Source: Flavobacteriaceae bacterium UBA2540 (GTDB taxonomy: Bacteria; Bacteroidota; Bacteroidia; Flavobacteriales; Flavobacteriaceae). Taken from it: a DNA stretch of 62,868 bases. Each line of letters begins with the position of its first letter. The stretch's first letter is position 1. Shown piece after piece: positions 25,770 through 34,212 of this stretch. The position numbers and the translations under genes are program-made. Below the pieces are notes generated by a model. It saw nothing but the letters and a program-made list of their open reading frames with translations, had not been told where the DNA came from and searched no databases. The stretch covers positions 1 through 62,868 of the forward strand of contig DDMS01000021.1 of assembly GCA_002340765.1 (NCBI GenBank), read 5' to 3'.

Positions 25770-27386
25770 GTGAAAACATTTTACAGATTTTTTCTTTTAG
25801 TTGTGTTTCTTGTTTTTGTCACTAATTGTGCAAGAACTGGAAGACCAGAAGGTGGCCCAAAAGACGAGGTCGCGCCTTTGTTTGTGAACTCAATTCCACC
25901 CTATAATACTGTTAAGTTTGATAAAAAAATCATAAAACTCAACTTTAATGAGTTTGTTACTTTAAAGGAATTGAGTAAACAATTGGTAGTTTCACCACCG
26001 TTGAAAAATCCACCTTTAATTACGCCTCAAGGTTCTCCAAGTAAGATAATTCAAATTCAAATTTTAGACACTTTACAAGAAAATACTACCTATATTTTTA
26101 ACTTTGGAAATGCAGTTCAAGACAATAATGAAAGCAATATTTTAGAGAATTTCAAATATGTTTTTTCCACAGGAACTTACATTGATTCTCTGATGATTGC
26201 GGGTTCTATTAATGACGCTATTCTTCAAGAAATACCTAAAAGTGTCAATGTCTTGTTGTATCGAATTGATACTTCATATAGAGATTCTATTATTTATAAA
26301 AAGAAACCTAACTATATCACCAATACTTTAGACACAACAAATTTTAAATTCACCAATCTAAAAGATGGGAAGTATTTTATAGTTGCCTTAAAAGAAGAAA
26401 TTAGTGATTATATTTTTAACCCCAAAAACGACAAAATAGGATTTTTAACAGATACTATTCACTTACCTAAAGATAGTATTTTGATAAAACCCATCACACT
26501 TTTTAAAGAAGAACAACCCTATAAATTTTATAGAGGAAGAGAAGTTACTAAAGGAAAACTTCAATTTGCTTTTGAGGGTGAGCAAACAGATATGAAAATC
26601 AATGTGATTTCCAAAGTTCCAGACAATTTTAAAAGCGTGTCAAAATTTGAAAAAGATAAAGATTCATTGAATTATTGGTTTACGAATATTGAAGCAGATT
26701 CATTGAATTTTGTAGTTTCAAATCAAAAATTAATAGATACTATCACTGTAAAATTAAGAAAAGAAAAACGAGATTCTCTCACAATAAATATTCTCCCAAA
26801 ATCAGTTTTGCATTTTAGAGATACCATTTTTGTAGAGAGCAATAATCCAATCATAAGCATTGATACTTCAAAAATTAGTTTGATTGATAAAGATACAATA
26901 TCTGTAAATTATAAGACTTTATTCTATGAAAAGGAAAACAAAATAGGTTTTGTTTTTGAAAAAAAACCTTCTCAAAAATATATTTTTACCACTTTTAAAG
27001 GTGCTTTTGAAGACATATTTTCTTTTAAAAACGACTCATTAAATGCCAGTTTTAGTACAAAAGCAATTGATGATTATGGCAGATTAACTTTGAATGTGAA
27101 TAACATCAAAAATGAAAATATCATTGTAGAATTGCTTTCAGGAAAAAATAAGGATGCACTTGTTGAGCGCCAAATTATGGACTCATCAAAGACCGTTATT
27201 TTTAATTTGCTAGATCCAAAAAAATATACGCTTAGAGTTTGTATTGACAGTAATAAAAACAACAAATGGGATACAGGAAATTTCCTAAAAAAAATTTTTC
27301 CTGAGAAAATCATTTATTTCAAAGAACTCACTGATTTTGAAATAAGGGCAAATTATTTCTTAGAGGAAAATATCACCATTGAGTGA
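25770..27386 (+). CDS. Ig-like domain lipoprotein
   Basis: The GTG at 25770 is chosen because it opens a lipoprotein signal (MKTFYRFFLLVVFLVFVTNC, Cys near residue 20). The segment GRPEGGPKDEVAP and the following block to about residue 125 form an SbsA-type Ig-like domain (Big_5), ending in the family-type TTYIFNFGNAVQDNNE. The remainder (to 538) is beta-rich with a C-terminal segment YTLRVCIDSNKNNKWDTGNF near 490, typical of this flavobacterial family. It is probably on the outer membrane; its role is unknown. A TATTTTTG -7 match overlaps the start codon, which may be chance or hint at a later start. Confidence 0.85.
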   Translation: MKTFYRFFLLVVFLVFVTNCARTGRPEGGPKDEVAPLFVNSIPPYNTVKFDKKIIKLNFNEFVTLKELSKQLVVSPPLKNPPLITPQGSPSKIIQIQILDTLQENTTYIFNFGNAVQDNNESNILENFKYVFSTGTYIDSLMIAGSINDAILQEIPKSVNVLLYRIDTSYRDSIIYKKKPNYITNTLDTTNFKFTNLKDGKYFIVALKEEISDYIFNPKNDKIGFLTDTIHLPKDSILIKPITLFKEEQPYKFYRGREVTKGKLQFAFEGEQTDMKINVISKVPDNFKSVSKFEKDKDSLNYWFTNIEADSLNFVVSNQKLIDTITVKLRKEKRDSLTINILPKSVLHFRDTIFVESNNPIISIDTSKISLIDKDTISVNYKTLFYEKENKIGFVFEKKPSQKYIFTTFKGAFEDIFSFKNDSLNASFSTKAIDDYGRLTLNVNNIKNENIIVELLSGKNKDALVERQIMDSSKTVIFNLLDPKKYTLRVCIDSNKNNKWDTGNFLKKIFPEKIIYFKELTDFEIRANYFLEENITIE

Positions 27387-27396
27387 GTTTTTTTAA

Positions 27397-27852
27397 TTAA
27401 ACAAACTTTTTCATGGCTCTAATAATACCATAATGAATACCCTCGTGAAAGTTGTTAAATGCAATTGCCTCTTCAATAGAATGAATCACAAAACCTGAGC
27501 TTGTTGGATATTCTGAATAATTTTCGAAAATTCCTGCTTCATAATCTTCTTTTAAAGTATCTGGGAAACCTGCAAATAATTCTTTAACTTCTTCAAATTC
27601 TTCCTCTGTAAAAGTAACAGTTGGCAAAGTCCCTTTTTTATGTGATTCAATCAAATCATCAGGACATAAACAGTTCAAATCTGATAATTTATAGTGTAAT
27701 AATTGCTGTGTAACCAATACATGAGCCACATTCCAAGCAATATTATTTTTAAAACCTTGAGGAATTGTGTGCAATTGTACTATCGATAATCCTTCTAATT
27801 CTTTTAAAACAAGTTCTCTTGATTTTCGTAAAATTTCAAAGTGTGTTTTCAT
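27397..27852 (-). CDS. DinB-like four-helix protein
   Basis: This 151-residue protein belongs to the DinB/YfiT-like putative metalloenzyme fold. Likely metal-binding His residues lie in WNVAHVLVTQQLLHY near 42 and in NNFHEGIHYGII near 134-139. The start at 27852 is chosen because the family begins at the first helix (MKTHFEILRKSRELV); the longer frame from 27888 would run into the divergent promoter region. Some relatives are thiol S-transferases, but the substrate here is unknown. The gene converges with the Ig-like lipoprotein gene, ten bases apart. Confidence 0.85.
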   Translation of the reverse strand: MKTHFEILRKSRELVLKELEGLSIVQLHTIPQGFKNNIAWNVAHVLVTQQLLHYKLSDLNCLCPDDLIESHKKGTLPTVTFTEEEFEEVKELFAGFPDTLKEDYEAGIFENYSEYPTSSGFVIHSIEEAIAFNNFHEGIHYGIIRAMKKFV

Positions 27853-27861
27853 TTTTAATTG

Positions 27862-27887
27862 TAATTTTGGAGTGTAAATATACTCCA
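27862..27887. promoter_or_regulatory. Shared divergent promoter region with imperfect palindrome
   Basis: TAATTTTG at 27862-27869 is an exact plus-strand -7 match for the ArsC-like gene (ATG 27893). It overlaps the start of an inverted repeat GGAGTGTAAATATACTCC at 27869-27886, which could be an operator acting on both this gene and the divergent DinB gene. Confidence 0.4.
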
Positions 27888-27892
27888 TAAAG

Positions 27893-28252
27893 ATGAAGAA
27901 AGTTTATTTTTTACAAACCTGTGATACTTGTCGTCGAATTTTAAAAGAGGTAAATCTAGAAGGTTTTGAACTGCAAGAAGTGAAAGTAAAACCCATCAAT
28001 GTGGCTCAATTAGAGGAATTGTATGCACATACAAAAAGCTATGAAGCGTTGTTTAACAGACGTGCAAAACTTTATAAAGAGATGGATTTAAAGAATCAAA
28101 ACTTATCTGAAAAAGACTACAGACAATTTATTTTGGATGATTATACGTTTCTAAAACGACCTGTTTTTATGGTTGACAATGAGATTTTTGTAGGAAATAG
28201 TAAAAAAGTGATTGATGATTTAAATGGGAAAATTGGTTATAAATCAATTTGA
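27893..28252 (+). CDS. ArsC/Spx-like thioredoxin-fold reductase
   Basis: The 119-residue protein has the ArsC/YffB fold. The N-terminal active site TCDTCRRIL has Cys at positions 11 and 14, and FLKRPVFMVDNEIFVGNSKK near 82-102 matches the anion-site Arg-Pro region. It may be a glutaredoxin-dependent arsenate reductase or a YffB-like protein without arsenate activity; the sequence alone does not settle this, and no ars genes are nearby. Its 3' end overlaps the converging glycosyltransferase gene by nine bases. Confidence 0.85.
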   Translation: MKKVYFLQTCDTCRRILKEVNLEGFELQEVKVKPINVAQLEELYAHTKSYEALFNRRAKLYKEMDLKNQNLSEKDYRQFILDDYTFLKRPVFMVDNEIFVGNSKKVIDDLNGKIGYKSI

Positions 28253-29257
28253 TTCATAAATCTTCATCAATTCGATTGCTTCTTTTTCAGCACTCCAATT
28301 TTTTAGAATTTCAATTCTTGCTTCTTTTCCAAGCAAAGGAAGTCTATTGGAAATCACTTCTAAAAGTAAATTTTGTAATGCAAGAATATTTCCGGCTTCA
28401 AATAAATAGCCGTTTTTTTCATGAGAAATTAAATCATTATGGACACCCACATTTTTTGTAGCAATTACAGTGCATTCGCATGACATTGCTTCAGCTGTGA
28501 CCAACGAAAATCCTTCTGAAAAACTAGGCACAACTGCTATTTTTGCTGCTTGATAATACCCAATAATTTCTCGAGTTTCATCAATAAAATATACTTGATT
28601 CTCAATACTGTGGTTTTGAGAAATGCCTTTCAATTCCCTCAAAAATTCAGGTTTGTCAACTTTTCCAACAATCACTAACGCCCAATCTTGATGTTTTTTT
28701 AATATACTTGCAGCTTCCAATAAAACGAGTTGTCCTTTTGTTTTTCTAACTCTTCCTGCACATAAAATGATGTTTTTTTGAATAATTTCAGGAATTGTTT
28801 TTATGTGATTTGGTAAAAACTCTTCCACATTTACGCCATGAAAAACAAGGTCATTTTTTATTCCTAAATTTTGACTCATACTTGGAATTAAAGTAATGAC
28901 TTTGTCAACTTTTTTCAATAAAAAAGACGTCATTTTTGATGGCTTTGTAGCTGAATGACGTGTTGCAATCAATTTGAATTTTGCACCCAAAAATCGTAAA
29001 AACAGCGTTCGTATAATTTCATTATTTCGATGACAATGCACGATTATTTTTCTGTCAGAAAAAAGTATTTTTTTTAATTGAGAAGATTTAATGAAATTTC
29101 CGTCTATTGTATTTCCATAAACATACGTTTCAAAATTTTTATTAAAAAAAGGCAACACATTTTCAATACTTTTGGTAACTCCAGTTTTTCTATGGTGAAA
29201 ATGTGTATGAATTAAAACTGGTTTCAAAAATGAAAATTTAGACAAATTTACGAGCAA
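28244..29257 (-). CDS. Glycosyltransferase family 4
   Basis: It is a GT-B glycosyltransferase of 337 residues, probably acting on cell-surface glycans or LPS at the inner membrane face. The donor-binding C-terminal domain shows AGRVRKTKGQLVLLEAAS near 168-185 and the E-x7-E region VPSFSEGFSLVTAEAMSCE near 255-273. The acceptor is not predictable. Its start overlaps the end of the upstream gene by 20 bases, which suggests coupled translation with the unknown acidic protein. Confidence 0.88.
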   Translation of the reverse strand: MLVNLSKFSFLKPVLIHTHFHHRKTGVTKSIENVLPFFNKNFETYVYGNTIDGNFIKSSQLKKILFSDRKIIVHCHRNNEIIRTLFLRFLGAKFKLIATRHSATKPSKMTSFLLKKVDKVITLIPSMSQNLGIKNDLVFHGVNVEEFLPNHIKTIPEIIQKNIILCAGRVRKTKGQLVLLEAASILKKHQDWALVIVGKVDKPEFLRELKGISQNHSIENQVYFIDETREIIGYYQAAKIAVVPSFSEGFSLVTAEAMSCECTVIATKNVGVHNDLISHEKNGYLFEAGNILALQNLLLEVISNRLPLLGKEARIEILKNWSAEKEAIELMKIYESN

Positions 29258-30023
29258 TAATCTCTAAAAAGCGTTGTTCAAGTTCTTGATGTTCAGCCCA
29301 ACTATAATCAGGTTTTACCATTTTTTCAATGAATTTTTTTGCTTCTTTTTCAGTTTTGAAAGAATTTAATTGAGAAACGACTCGGTTAAAATCCTCTTGT
29401 TCGCCATTGAAAAGATTTTTTACAAAAGCAATTCTGTCATTCAACCCAATTTGAATCGTATTTACTAAATGATCATTGAGTGATTTTGGTTGTGAATTTT
29501 CAAACAAATCTGCTATAATATCTACAGAAACGGTGTCTTGCAATTCGTCATCAAGCGTAAAAGTTTTTCGTTCTCCAACATCTTTCACGTCATTTTTAAA
29601 ATTTGCTGGATTGCTATTTTCAGAAAATAAATTTTCTCCCAATTCAGCAAATAGTTGTTCGATCATTGGTTCATCTTTCGCAATTTCTTCTTCAATAATT
29701 TGTGCTACAACTATTTCTTCAATTTGTTCAACTTCTAATTCAGGTTGAGTCTCAGGAATATATTTCACTTTTACAGCCGATTCTTTTGCTTCAAAAGCAT
29801 GTTCAACTTCCTGAATTAATTGATCTTCAGTTGTTTCTAAATTAGGAGTTGTTTTTACATATTCTTCAACAAATGCGAGCATTGAAATCTTTTCAAAAAC
29901 AGCTTTTGACTTTTCTTTTAATGCAAAAATATCATCCCTATTTTTCATTTTTAAGATGTCATGTGCTATGCTGATCAAATCTTTTTCTAATTTTTTGTGC
30001 ATAAGTTGTTTATTGAAGTCCAT
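29238..30023 (-). CDS. Acidic cytoplasmic protein, unknown
   Basis: I do not recognise this 261-residue protein. It has no signal peptide. Residues 1-60 look helical (NKQLMHKKLEKDLISIAHDI), residues 70-165 form an acidic Glu-rich linker of low complexity, and the C-terminal 85 residues are a compact helical domain (LNDRIAFVKNLFNGEQEDFN; QELEQRFLEIIARKF). The architecture of two helical ends with a disordered middle suggests a scaffold. It overlaps the glycosyltransferase gene by 20 bases. A minus-strand TATTTTTG (30076-30069) lies 46 bases before its ATG. Confidence 0.75.
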   Translation of the reverse strand: MDFNKQLMHKKLEKDLISIAHDILKMKNRDDIFALKEKSKAVFEKISMLAFVEEYVKTTPNLETTEDQLIQEVEHAFEAKESAVKVKYIPETQPELEVEQIEEIVVAQIIEEEIAKDEPMIEQLFAELGENLFSENSNPANFKNDVKDVGERKTFTLDDELQDTVSVDIIADLFENSQPKSLNDHLVNTIQIGLNDRIAFVKNLFNGEQEDFNRVVSQLNSFKTEKEAKKFIEKMVKPDYSWAEHQELEQRFLEIIARKFV

Positions 30024-30103
30024 TTTTCGCTGTAAATATTTATAAATTTGTTAAAACTCAAAGTAACACAAAAATATAAAATTAGAACGATTAAATTTAC
30101 AAA

Positions 30104-30733
30104 ATGTTTCTTGAAAATACCGTAAATCATACAGAACAATTTGGTTGGATAGAAGTCATTTGTGGTTCTATGTTTTCTGGAAAAACCGAAGAATTAATTC
30201 GACGTTTGAGACGTGCTCAGTTTGCAAAACAACGTGTTGAAATTTTTAAACCTACGGTTGATGTTCGCTATGATGATAATGAAGTTGTTTCACACAATGA
30301 TAGCAGAATACGTTCAACTCCAGTCCCAGTCGCTTCCAATATTCGCTTGTTGGCAAATGATGTAGACGTTGTTGGTATTGATGAAGCGCAATTTTTTGAT
30401 GACGAGATTGTAGCTGTTTGCAATGATTTGGCAAATAGGGGAATTCGTGTAATTGTTGCAGGTTTGGACATGGATTTTAAAGGAAATCCATTTGGACCTA
30501 TGCCAGCTTTGATGGCAACTGCTGAATATGTTACAAAAGTTCACGCTGTTTGTACACATACTGGAAATTTAGCGAATTATAGTTTTAGAAAATCACAAAA
30601 TAATAAATTGGTGATGCTTGGTGAAACTCAAGAATATGAGCCTTTATCAAGAGCAGCTTATTATAAAGCGATTAAAAACCAACAACAAAAAAGCGAAATC
30701 AAAGATACTCTTTCAGATACTGAAACAAGTTAA
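30104..30733 (+). CDS. tdk: Thymidine kinase
   Basis: It phosphorylates thymidine to dTMP in the salvage pathway. The 209-residue protein has the P-loop GSMFSGKTEELIRR near 21-34, the Walker B-like DEAQFFDDE with the catalytic Glu near 90, and the lasso region GNLANYSFRKSQN near 154. The zinc-binding four-cysteine set of many type II enzymes is reduced to the single Cys in AVCTHTG, so the lasso is probably metal-free. The alr start lies seven bases after the stop, so the two genes are likely one transcript. Confidence 0.94.
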   Translation: MFLENTVNHTEQFGWIEVICGSMFSGKTEELIRRLRRAQFAKQRVEIFKPTVDVRYDDNEVVSHNDSRIRSTPVPVASNIRLLANDVDVVGIDEAQFFDDEIVAVCNDLANRGIRVIVAGLDMDFKGNPFGPMPALMATAEYVTKVHAVCTHTGNLANYSFRKSQNNKLVMLGETQEYEPLSRAAYYKAIKNQQQKSEIKDTLSDTETS

Positions 30734-30740
30734 GCAAATT

Positions 30741-31841
30741 ATGAATAACCATGTAACTGTTCTAGAAATTGACGGAAAAGCATTAGGACACAATCTCAAC
30801 TATCTCAAGAAAAAACTACAACCAACTACTAAAATTTTGGCTGTCATAAAAGCGTTTAGTTATGGAAGTGATGATGTTTTGGTTGCAAAATTCTTAGAAA
30901 ATAAGATTGATTATTTCGCTGTTGCATATGCGCATGAAGGAATTGCCTTGCGTAAAGCAAATATTCAAAAGCCAATTTTGGTTTTACACCCTCAAATTGC
31001 GAATTTACAATCAGTTATAGATTATTGTTTGGAGCCAGATTTATACAGTTTTGAAATTTTTAACGCCTTTTTACAATTGGCAAAAGAAAATCTATTAAAA
31101 TCATATCCTATTCATTTAAAATTTAATACTGGTTTGAATAGATTGGGATTTTTGCTGTCAGAAATTCCAAAAATACTTGAGGAAATTTCTAAAAATCAAC
31201 ATGTTAAAATTCAGTCTTTATTTTCTCATTTAGCAGCAAGTGAAGATATGAACGAGAAAGAGTTCACTAACAAACAAATTGATAGTTTTAAAAACATCGC
31301 AAAACAATTTGAAAATCATTTATCTTATAAACCAATATTACATATTTCAAATACTTCTGGAGTAATAAATTATCCTGAAGCTCAGTTTGATATGGTTCGC
31401 ATTGGGATTGGTTTATATGGTTTTGGAAATGATGATTTTGAAACTTCTCAATTAAAAAATACGCACAATTTAGTTTCTATTATTTCGCAAATTCATGAAA
31501 TTAAACCAGGTGATTCTGTGGGATATAATAGAGGATTTGTATCAAAAACACCAACAAAATCAGCCACAATACCTATTGGTCATGCAGACGGAATTTCAAG
31601 AGCTTTGGGAAATGAAAAAGGATTTGCGACTGTTAACGGTCAAAAAGCACCAATTATCGGCAATGTTTGTATGGATATGATTATGGTTGATGTTACAAAT
31701 ATTGATTGTAAAGAAGGGGATAAGGCAATCATTTTTGACAATCAAAAAACGATTCAAGAATTTGCAGATATTTCAGGAACAATTACTTATGAAATTTTAA
31801 CAGGAATTTCTCATCGTATTAAAAAAGTGTTAAAGGATTAA
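30741..31841 (+). CDS. alr: Alanine racemase
   Basis: It makes D-alanine for peptidoglycan. The start at 30741 (MNNHVTVLEIDGKALGHNL) is preferred; the frame extending back to 30618 lies inside tdk. The 366-residue protein has the PLP lysine in AVIKAFSYGSDD near 37 (the usual Asp-Ala before Tyr-Gly is Phe-Ser here). It also has the strand LKFNTGLNRLGF near 132, the substrate Tyr in VGYNRGFVSKTPTKSATIPIG interrupted near 262, and GNVCMDMIMVD near 307. It is complete, and mscL remains begin 48 bases downstream. Confidence 0.95.
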   Translation: MNNHVTVLEIDGKALGHNLNYLKKKLQPTTKILAVIKAFSYGSDDVLVAKFLENKIDYFAVAYAHEGIALRKANIQKPILVLHPQIANLQSVIDYCLEPDLYSFEIFNAFLQLAKENLLKSYPIHLKFNTGLNRLGFLLSEIPKILEEISKNQHVKIQSLFSHLAASEDMNEKEFTNKQIDSFKNIAKQFENHLSYKPILHISNTSGVINYPEAQFDMVRIGIGLYGFGNDDFETSQLKNTHNLVSIISQIHEIKPGDSVGYNRGFVSKTPTKSATIPIGHADGISRALGNEKGFATVNGQKAPIIGNVCMDMIMVDVTNIDCKEGDKAIIFDNQKTIQEFADISGTITYEILTGISHRIKKVLKD

Positions 31842-31888
31842 AAAAACTTAATATTTTAGCAACATCAATTTACTAAAGCTTAATAATT

Positions 31889-32297
31889 ATAGGAATACTA
31901 AAAGAATTTAAGGAGTTTGCAATGAAGGGAAACCTTATTGATATTGCTGTTGCTTTTCTGATGGGTGCAGCTTTTAATAAAGTTGTCAGTGCTTTTACTG
32001 GCGGAATTGTCATCTTTAATTGGGGTGATTTTTAAATCAGATTTTAAAAATTTAAAATGGATTATCAAACAAGGTACTACAGATCAAAATGGAGCTTTTA
32101 TAGTCGAAGTTAGTTTAATTTATGTGGATTTTATTACCAATTTAATTGATTTTGTGATTGTTGCATTTGTGATGTTTATGATTGTAAAAGCAGTGAATAT
32201 CACTAAGAAAAAAGAAGCTGCTGCGCCTGCTTCACCAAAAGGCCCAAGACAAGAAGAATTATTATCTGAAATACGTGATTTGTTGGCAGAAAAATAA
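31889..32297 (+). pseudogene. mscL: mscL (large-conductance mechanosensitive channel), start codon lost and frameshifted
   Basis: Two frames together give an MscL: LKEFKEFAMKGNLIDIAVAF then AFNKVVSAFTGGIV in one frame (to about 32011), and SLIGVIFKSDFKNLKW through DFVIVAFVMFMIVKAV and the tail EELLSEIRDLLAEK in another (from 32013). A net +1 (or -2) change at about 32012 puts a TAA at 32032 in the first frame. The family N-terminus is in frame upstream of the ATG at 31922, but the expected start codon is ATA (31889 or 31895). Two independent lesions make true inactivation more likely than a read error. An intact channel would open under osmotic downshock. Confidence 0.85.
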
Positions 32298-32320
32298 TAA
32301 TTTAAATTTTTAAAAAATTA

Positions 32321-32354
32321 TAGACCTCACAGGTTTCAAAAACCAGTGGGGTCT
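32321..32354. repeat. Imperfect hairpin element (TAGACCTCACAGGTTT...)
   Basis: TAGACCTCACAGGTTT at 32321-32336 pairs with the segment ending TGGGGTCTA at 32354, giving a stem of about 16 bp with one mismatch and one G-T pair. It resembles the element at 13405-13483 and follows the mscL pseudogene, where it might also act as a terminator. Confidence 0.5.
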
Positions 32355-32377
32355 AATTGTTAAAAAAAATAGTTAAT

Positions 32378-32756
32378 TTAAAAAAACGAAAATCCGATTC
32401 CAAATGAAATGCTGTCTAATCTATTATTTTCAAAACCAATGATTCCTTTTCTATGGAAATCAAATCTAATAATAGTATTTCATTTTTTTTCGCCAGCAAT
32501 TTGAACTCCAGTTACAAAACCATAGTAATTTCCATTTGGATAATTGCTTGAAGGACGCCACATTTTTCATAATTTCCTTCCAAAAAAAGGTATTTTCTTA
32601 ATTTTCAGTAATATTAATTCGCATTGTTCCATAAGTTGGAAACGCACTTACTGCATAATTCCAATGATAATCAAAACCTGTATTAACACTTATTGCGATT
32701 CTTTTTATGAATTCATAACCAAAACCAGCTCTAAAAAAAATAGCTGAAGGAATTAA
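32378..32756 (-). pseudogene. C-terminal part of a disrupted outer membrane beta-barrel protein
   Basis: Read on the minus strand, several frames joined give a barrel-like protein: IPSAIFFRAGFGYEFIKR, GFDYHWNYAVSAFPTYG, MWRPSSNYPNGNYYGF, NTIIRFDFHRKGI and the end SFGIGFSFF with terminal Phe. Lesions visible are a TAA at 32600-32598, at least two one-base losses between there and about 32550 (a shortened T run and a shortened A run), and a TGA (probably from TGG) at 32482-32480. The matching N-terminus appears to be the fragment at 34565-34690, beyond the inserted segment. Plus-strand frames over this region are shadows. Confidence 0.8.
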
Positions 32757-32964
32757 TATTTTTCGAAAATTCACGCACTAAATAAGAACCCGGTGCCCAA
32801 ACAGGCAACTTAATAACCAGGGACTTTTGATTAATATTTGAAAGTGACATCTCCACTTCAAAATAGTGGTTTTGAGGTTTATTCATGCTTATTGAATAAG
32901 CGATATCGATTGACTAAGAAAGAAAAGTAATCACCGAGAAAAGAATTCCAATAAATAATTTCAT
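32743..32964 (-). pseudogene. N-terminal fragment of an M61 family peptidase
   Basis: From ATG 32964, immediately after the purT stop codon, 74 codons match the N-terminal domain of M61 (glycyl aminopeptidase-like) proteins: ISMNKPQNHYFEVEMSL and VIKLPVWAPGSYLVREFSKN are characteristic. A TAG at 32916-32914 interrupts the signal peptide (FLS-stop). The homology stops at about 32743, where the sequence continues into the barrel pseudogene. The catalytic zinc domain is absent, so no peptidase can be made. Adjacency to purT with zero spacing indicates the two were an operon in the donor. Confidence 0.8.
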
Positions 32965-34125
32965 TTAATTAATGTTAATCATGTTAGCAATCTTTTTTGC
33001 TGATTCTACTAAGGCCTCAACAGGTTCATTTCCATACGCCAAAGCGACCCCCATCCTTCTATTAACCCGCGTAGAAGGCTTGCCAAAAATACGAAAATCT
33101 GAATTCGGAAATTGAGCAGCATCCTCAAGTCCTGTAATTATCGGAAAATCCTCCTTGTTATCTTTCGCTAAAATTACGGCGCTTGCTCCATTTTTCGCTA
33201 TGGTAATTTCAGTCACCGGAATTCCTAAAATCGCCCTGGCATGTAATTCAAACTCTGAAAAATTTTGAGTGCCCCCAAGCGTAACCATACCTGTATCGTG
33301 GGGCCTTGGAGATAATTCTGAAAATACCGCACCCGTATTTGTAATAAAAAACTCTACTCCCCAAATTCCTTGTCCCCCCAAAGCAGCCGTAACTAGCGCC
33401 GCCATTTCTTGAGCTTCTTGGAGATGAGAAGAATTCATTGGCATAGGCTGCCAACTTTCTTGGTAATCTCCTCGCTCCTGCCGATGACCAATTGGCGAGC
33501 AGAATAAGGTGTGACCATTTTTTTGAGTGAGCGTTAACAGCGTAATTTCGTAATCAAAATCGACGAACGATTCTACAATTATTTCCTTTAGGTCACCACG
33601 CGAACCTTCCATCGCATACTTCCACGATTTTTCGATATCGTCCATTGAACGAATAACACTCTGACCCTTACCAGAACTTGACATTAAAGGCTTTACCACG
33701 CAAGGCAAGCCACATACAGCAACGCCGGCTATCAACTCATCTAAACTAGTAGCATAGCGATAAGTAGCCGTTTTAATTCCGAGTTTCTTAGATGCAAGAT
33801 CTCGAATTGCTTTCCGATTCATGGTAAAATTTGCAGCTTTCGCACTCGGAACAACATGAATACCTTGTTTTTCATAATCATAAAAACGTTCTGTACGGAT
33901 CGCCTCGATCTCAGGAACAATAATATCAGGTTTATAAGAGTCCACTAAGGAATCAAGCGCTTTTGCATCAAGCATATTGATGACGGCACATTCATGCGCA
34001 ACCTGCATAGCAGGCGCATTTGGATAACTGTCGACCGCCATAACATATTGACCAAGTCGTTGGCAAGCAATAACAAACTCTTTACCTAGCTCCCCTGAAC
34101 CCAATAGTAAGATACGTTTTCTCAT
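32965..34125 (-). CDS. purT: Formate-dependent phosphoribosylglycinamide formyltransferase
   Basis: It forms formyl-GAR from GAR, formate and ATP in purine synthesis, bypassing folate-dependent PurN. The 386-residue ATP-grasp protein is complete: LLLGSGELGKEF at residues 5-16, the PSAKAANFTMNRKAIRDLAS block near 92-111, CVVKPLMSSSGKGQSV near 141-156 (ATP-binding), and ELSPRPHDTGMVTL near 267-280 (metal and formate side). Its G+C content is visibly higher than that of its neighbours and codons such as GCC, CGC and GGC are frequent, pointing to acquisition from another genome. It is the only intact gene in the inserted segment, so it is probably under selection. Confidence 0.95.
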   Translation of the reverse strand: MRKRILLLGSGELGKEFVIACQRLGQYVMAVDSYPNAPAMQVAHECAVINMLDAKALDSLVDSYKPDIIVPEIEAIRTERFYDYEKQGIHVVPSAKAANFTMNRKAIRDLASKKLGIKTATYRYATSLDELIAGVAVCGLPCVVKPLMSSSGKGQSVIRSMDDIEKSWKYAMEGSRGDLKEIIVESFVDFDYEITLLTLTQKNGHTLFCSPIGHRQERGDYQESWQPMPMNSSHLQEAQEMAALVTAALGGQGIWGVEFFITNTGAVFSELSPRPHDTGMVTLGGTQNFSEFELHARAILGIPVTEITIAKNGASAVILAKDNKEDFPIITGLEDAAQFPNSDFRIFGKPSTRVNRRMGVALAYGNEPVEALVESAKKIANMININ

Positions 34126-34129
34126 GAGA

Positions 34130-34137
34130 CAAATATA
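34130..34137 (-). promoter_or_regulatory. -7 element TATATTTG before purT
   Basis: It is an exact TAnnTTTG match on the minus strand, four bases before the purT ATG. No TTG was found at the usual distance. If used, it means the donor was also a member of the Bacteroidota and the gene came with its own promoter. Confidence 0.45.
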
Positions 34138-34212
34138 AAACTCAATGTTCGTTAAAATATATTATTTTAGCATAAATTAGTTAAAATAATTCAAAGTAGT
34201 AACTTTGAATTA

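Noticed and set aside
31965..32297. 110-codon plus-strand frame as an independent gene
   Set aside because: It is the second half of mscL after the frameshift; its first 16 codons are out-of-frame mscL sequence.
32544..32747. Plus-strand frame of 67 codons
   Set aside because: It is antisense to the decayed barrel-protein gene, whose minus-strand frames have clear protein-like patterns.
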